Of a DNA stretch of 64,000 nt, positions 60,988 through 64,000 are shown in pieces. The position numbers were made by a program, and so were the translations under genes. Positions within the stretch are counted from its first letter, which is position 1. Each line of letters starts with the position of its first letter. This DNA comes from Trypanosoma brucei gambiense DAL972 (lineage: Eukaryota > Euglenozoa > Kinetoplastea > Trypanosomatida > Trypanosomatidae), in assembly GCF_000210295.1 (NCBI RefSeq), contig NC_026742.1:1770293-1834292 (forward strand). Reading direction: 5' to 3'. Under the pieces are notes generated by a model that was not told the DNA's origin, made no database searches, and was given only the letters and a program-made list of their open reading frames with translations.

Positions 60988-62106
60988 TTACTTCAGGTGT
61001 GGTAAGCGCTCAACGGCACTGGGATGAGGAGGCAACTGCGATTGCGCATTAATCGAACGGGTGCTGCACGTAACAACAAAGTGACTCACACGGACTCGTA
61101 AAGCCGACTTGCCAGCAGCAGTGTCCCCTCCCGAGATTAAAAGCGCACGCAAACAACCCTCCAATGCTTCGAGTGGATCGACAATGCAACGACGGCGGAC
61201 GACATTTAACGCATCGTCACCACTACCACCCTCGCATATCAGTGTTTCCTCCATATCACTACATTGAGGAGCCCTTGAGTTTCCCCTAGATCCTGTGGAG
61301 AGTAACTGGTATTCTGGGAGACATCTGTACGCCGCCGCCACCTGAGCGGGTGTTGCACTGTACTCAGAACAAAACCACCGTCTCCGTACGGAGGGGAAGG
61401 GAAAATACATGTCCGCGTGACCAACGTCTAAGCTACTGCTCACATCCATTACCCGTTGCAAAGCCTCCCGCATGTTATCTGCCTCCCCTCGTTCAATTGC
61501 GGCACGCGCAGAGTCCACAAGATCCTTCAGAAAATCGTCAGCATCGTTTCGTGCCGCCTCTGGTGCCACAACTCGGATCACGGGAGAATACCCCATTACG
61601 GCCACTACACCATGTGGTCGGAGGCACCGATGCGCCAGGGACAAATGCCACGGCGCATCGTGAAGCATTTCTTCCCCAAACACATTCCCCGCAAAAATCA
61701 CTGCATCAAGAGATGATGGTGCCACAGTCTCTAAAGGGGAAACAAAATGAGGGAGTCGACCACCTTTGACCTGCAGGGCCTCACCACTACCTTCAGCTCT
61801 GCAGCATGGACTGCTTGCTGCAACGCCAATGCGTCTCCGCAATGCGGCCACACGGCAACCCGGGAAGTGCTCACCTGAACGACGGGTTATTGCCCCAAGC
61901 CGCTCGTCATCCATGAACGAAGGACATATTACCAAAGAATTTCGATAAAAAGGCACCGAGTCCGTCAAGATTGCCAACCAGCATTCAGCAGGTTCAGGGA
62001 AAAAACCCTTGCACCCACGGTGATAACCGTGCAGTGCGGGGCTGAATGCAGACACAAAACCGCGACGTAATTCCCCCACTTTGCTCCCGTAAGGTATAGA
62101 CCGCAT
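60988..62106 (-). CDS. Class I SAM methyltransferase-like protein
   Basis: A 372-aa protein. The segment SSLDAVIFAGNVFGEEMLHDAPWHLSLAHRCLRPHGVVAVMGYSPV (about 133-178) matches the motif 4-5 region of Crg1/TMT1-type methyltransferases, where a strand, an active-site loop and 'R.L.P.G..A...Y' follow each other. The usual glycine-rich SAM loop (motif I) is not obvious; LVICPSFMDDERLG near 60 occupies its place. That suggests divergence or loss of SAM binding. The N terminus is Arg/Ser-rich and could be a mitochondrial presequence. The frame begins at a GTG at 62109; the first ATG is the next codon. Substrate unknown. Confidence 0.7.
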   Translation of the reverse strand: MRSIPYGSKVGELRRGFVSAFSPALHGYHRGCKGFFPEPAECWLAILTDSVPFYRNSLVICPSFMDDERLGAITRRSGEHFPGCRVAALRRRIGVAASSPCCRAEGSGEALQVKGGRLPHFVSPLETVAPSSLDAVIFAGNVFGEEMLHDAPWHLSLAHRCLRPHGVVAVMGYSPVIRVVAPEAARNDADDFLKDLVDSARAAIERGEADNMREALQRVMDVSSSLDVGHADMYFPFPSVRRRWFCSEYSATPAQVAAAYRCLPEYQLLSTGSRGNSRAPQCSDMEETLICEGGSGDDALNVVRRRCIVDPLEALEGCLRALLISGGDTAAGKSALRVRVSHFVVTCSTRSINAQSQLPPHPSAVERLPHLK

Positions 62107-62412
62107 CACATTCTTCCCTCTAGTGTAAAAAAATTAAAAAAACAAATCTCACAAAAAAAAATCAGAGCAATAAGATTTCCACCAAAAGAAATACAAACAA
62201 CTTACATCAAGAAAACAACCTAAATAAATTAACAACCCAGCAGAACAAAAGAAGCTCCGTATACTCCTCAATAAACGCATTTGTGCCCCACGATCAGCAA
62301 CAAATGAAATTACGAAAAAGGGAAAAAGAGAGCAAAAAAGATATAAAGGGACCCATAGCAAGAGGTATTAACAATAACCTACTTCAAGAACTAAATCATC
62401 TATCACACACCG
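62107..62412. other. 306-nt spacer
   Basis: Methyltransferase-like 5' flank and ARF1 3' flank. It is A-rich on the plus strand near 62128-62170, a likely pyrimidine tract for the methyltransferase mRNA. Nothing else seen. Confidence 0.6.
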
Positions 62413-63020
<608 letters not shown>

Positions 63021-63121
63021 NNNNNNNNNNNNNNNNNNNNNNNNNNNNNNNNNNNNNNNNNNNNNNNNNNNNNNNNNNNNNNNNNNNNNNNNNNNNNNNN
63101 NNNNNNNNNNNNNNNNNNNNN
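63021..63121. other. Assembly gap (101 N)
   Basis: A run of 101 N. It begins inside the CA microsatellite 5' of ARF1 and ends inside an ARF1 coding region. The size is probably nominal. Confidence 0.98.
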
Positions 63122-63255
<134 letters not shown>

Positions 63256-63478
63256 TTACTTTTGGTTACGGTCCTTCCACACACACACACACACACAGTG
63301 TTTGCTGAGGGGTAATAAGAAAAATGGTGAAATGCTAACAGTCACACGATACTGTACAAAGAGAGCGTTTTTCCTGCAACAGGTGTCCATTAACTTAGCG
63401 GCATTTACTTCAATTGGAGGGCACATCACCAGAACAATCACAACAAGGAAAACAAAACCTAAGAGTTTCAGCGGAGTA

Positions 63479-63989
63479 CTACTTCATACTCTTCTTAATG
63501 TTTGCTGACAGCCAATCGAGACCTTCATACAGGCCCTGAGCCGTTGTAGCACAGCAACCTTGGATATACCAGTTGCGCTGGCGCACAGACTGCAGCCCAA
63601 GTTTCTCCGTGACTTCCGTTGTGCTCATCGCATTCGGTAAGTCCTGCTTGTTGGCGAAAACAAGGAGCACGGCATTCCTCAATGCATCTTCAGAAAGCAT
63701 CTTTTCCAACTCCTGGCGGGCTTTGCCCACACGTTTCTGTCGTTTGAATCACACAAAGATAAACCCCTTGGATTTGGTAGTAGTGGCGCCTAACGACCAA
63801 AACATCTTGACACAACATCCACATGTGAATTTCCGGTCTGTATTTCCATCTCACACTTAAACCATGGTAGAATCTCCTCCAATTCGCCCAATTCCATTGT
63901 ACAGGATCGCCGCTTTCCACACCTTAAGGCAACAATAAGATACGCACTCCGCTTTCCACAGGGATTGAAAGCGAGCCACCATTGACCAT
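63479..63989 (-). pseudogene. ARF1 copy with indel-rich 5' half (probable low-quality sequence)
   Basis: The C-terminal ~83 codons (63479-63730) are intact and match ARF1 except for two substitutions. Upstream of 63730, corresponding DNA is present to the ATG position near 63989 but carries many single-base losses relative to the complete copy, which break the frame repeatedly. The indels accumulate towards the end of the window. I think this is low-quality read-end sequence of a functional gene, not a decayed gene. Its 3' flank differs from that of the first copy, so it is a distinct array member. Confidence 0.7.
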
Positions 63990-64000
63990 CCAGCAAACTT

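Overview
The window looks like a nuclear chromosome segment of a kinetoplastid, most likely Trypanosoma brucei or a close relative. All recognised genes lie on the minus strand and lack visible introns. Where I inspected gene 5' ends, a pyrimidine tract and an AG precede the first ATG, as expected for spliced-leader trans-splicing. Coding DNA of moderate GC alternates with AT-rich spacers full of purine/pyrimidine blocks. The gene content (PARN, Pam16, Vps5-like SNX, a terminal ARF1 tandem array) also fits. I see one polycistronic transcription unit read from high to low coordinates and no strand switch. The species call is inference; no search was run.

Layout, low to high coordinate. 1-18.9 kb: a TRIP12/UFD4-type HECT ubiquitin ligase, an SNX-BAR sorting nexin and a USP deubiquitinase, separated by long low-complexity spacers (2.2, 2.4, 4.5 and 1.5 kb). 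19-28.6 kb: a large LRR/STAND-like/WD40 protein, an Spt4-like elongation factor with an acidic tail, a SET-domain protein with a zinc ribbon and a possible second degenerate SET half, and a DUF1764 protein. 29.5-41.1 kb: an Xaa-Pro peptidase (M24B), a PARN-type deadenylase, a transportin-type importin, Pam16/Tim16 of the mitochondrial import motor, and a probable mitochondrial protein of unknown role. 41.9-53.2 kb: two proteins I cannot name and a DExH RNA helicase carrying a 45-bp coding repeat. 54.4-60.5 kb: an ATG2-like bridge lipid-transfer protein split over two overlapping frames. 61-64 kb: a methyltransferase-like protein, a complete ARF1 gene, a 101-N gap, the start of another ARF1 copy, and a final ARF1 copy whose 5' half is full of indels at the window end.

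The genes do not form one pathway, which is normal for a trypanosomatid unit. Loose themes are ubiquitin (HECT, USP), membrane traffic and autophagy (SNX, ATG2, ARF1), RNA (PARN, DExH helicase), transcription and chromatin (Spt4, SET), and mitochondrion (Pam16, the 357-aa protein).

Several of the longest open frames begin at GTG or TTG. For these I moved the start to the first ATG, and in the USP, Spt4, peptidase and helicase genes a candidate splice acceptor upstream with no intervening ATG supports that choice. The most interesting items are the split ATG2, the STAND-like protein whose P-loop looks degraded, the possible double SET architecture, the Spt4 orthologue, the coding repeat in the helicase, and the recurrent T-tract/A-tract palindromes in the spacers.
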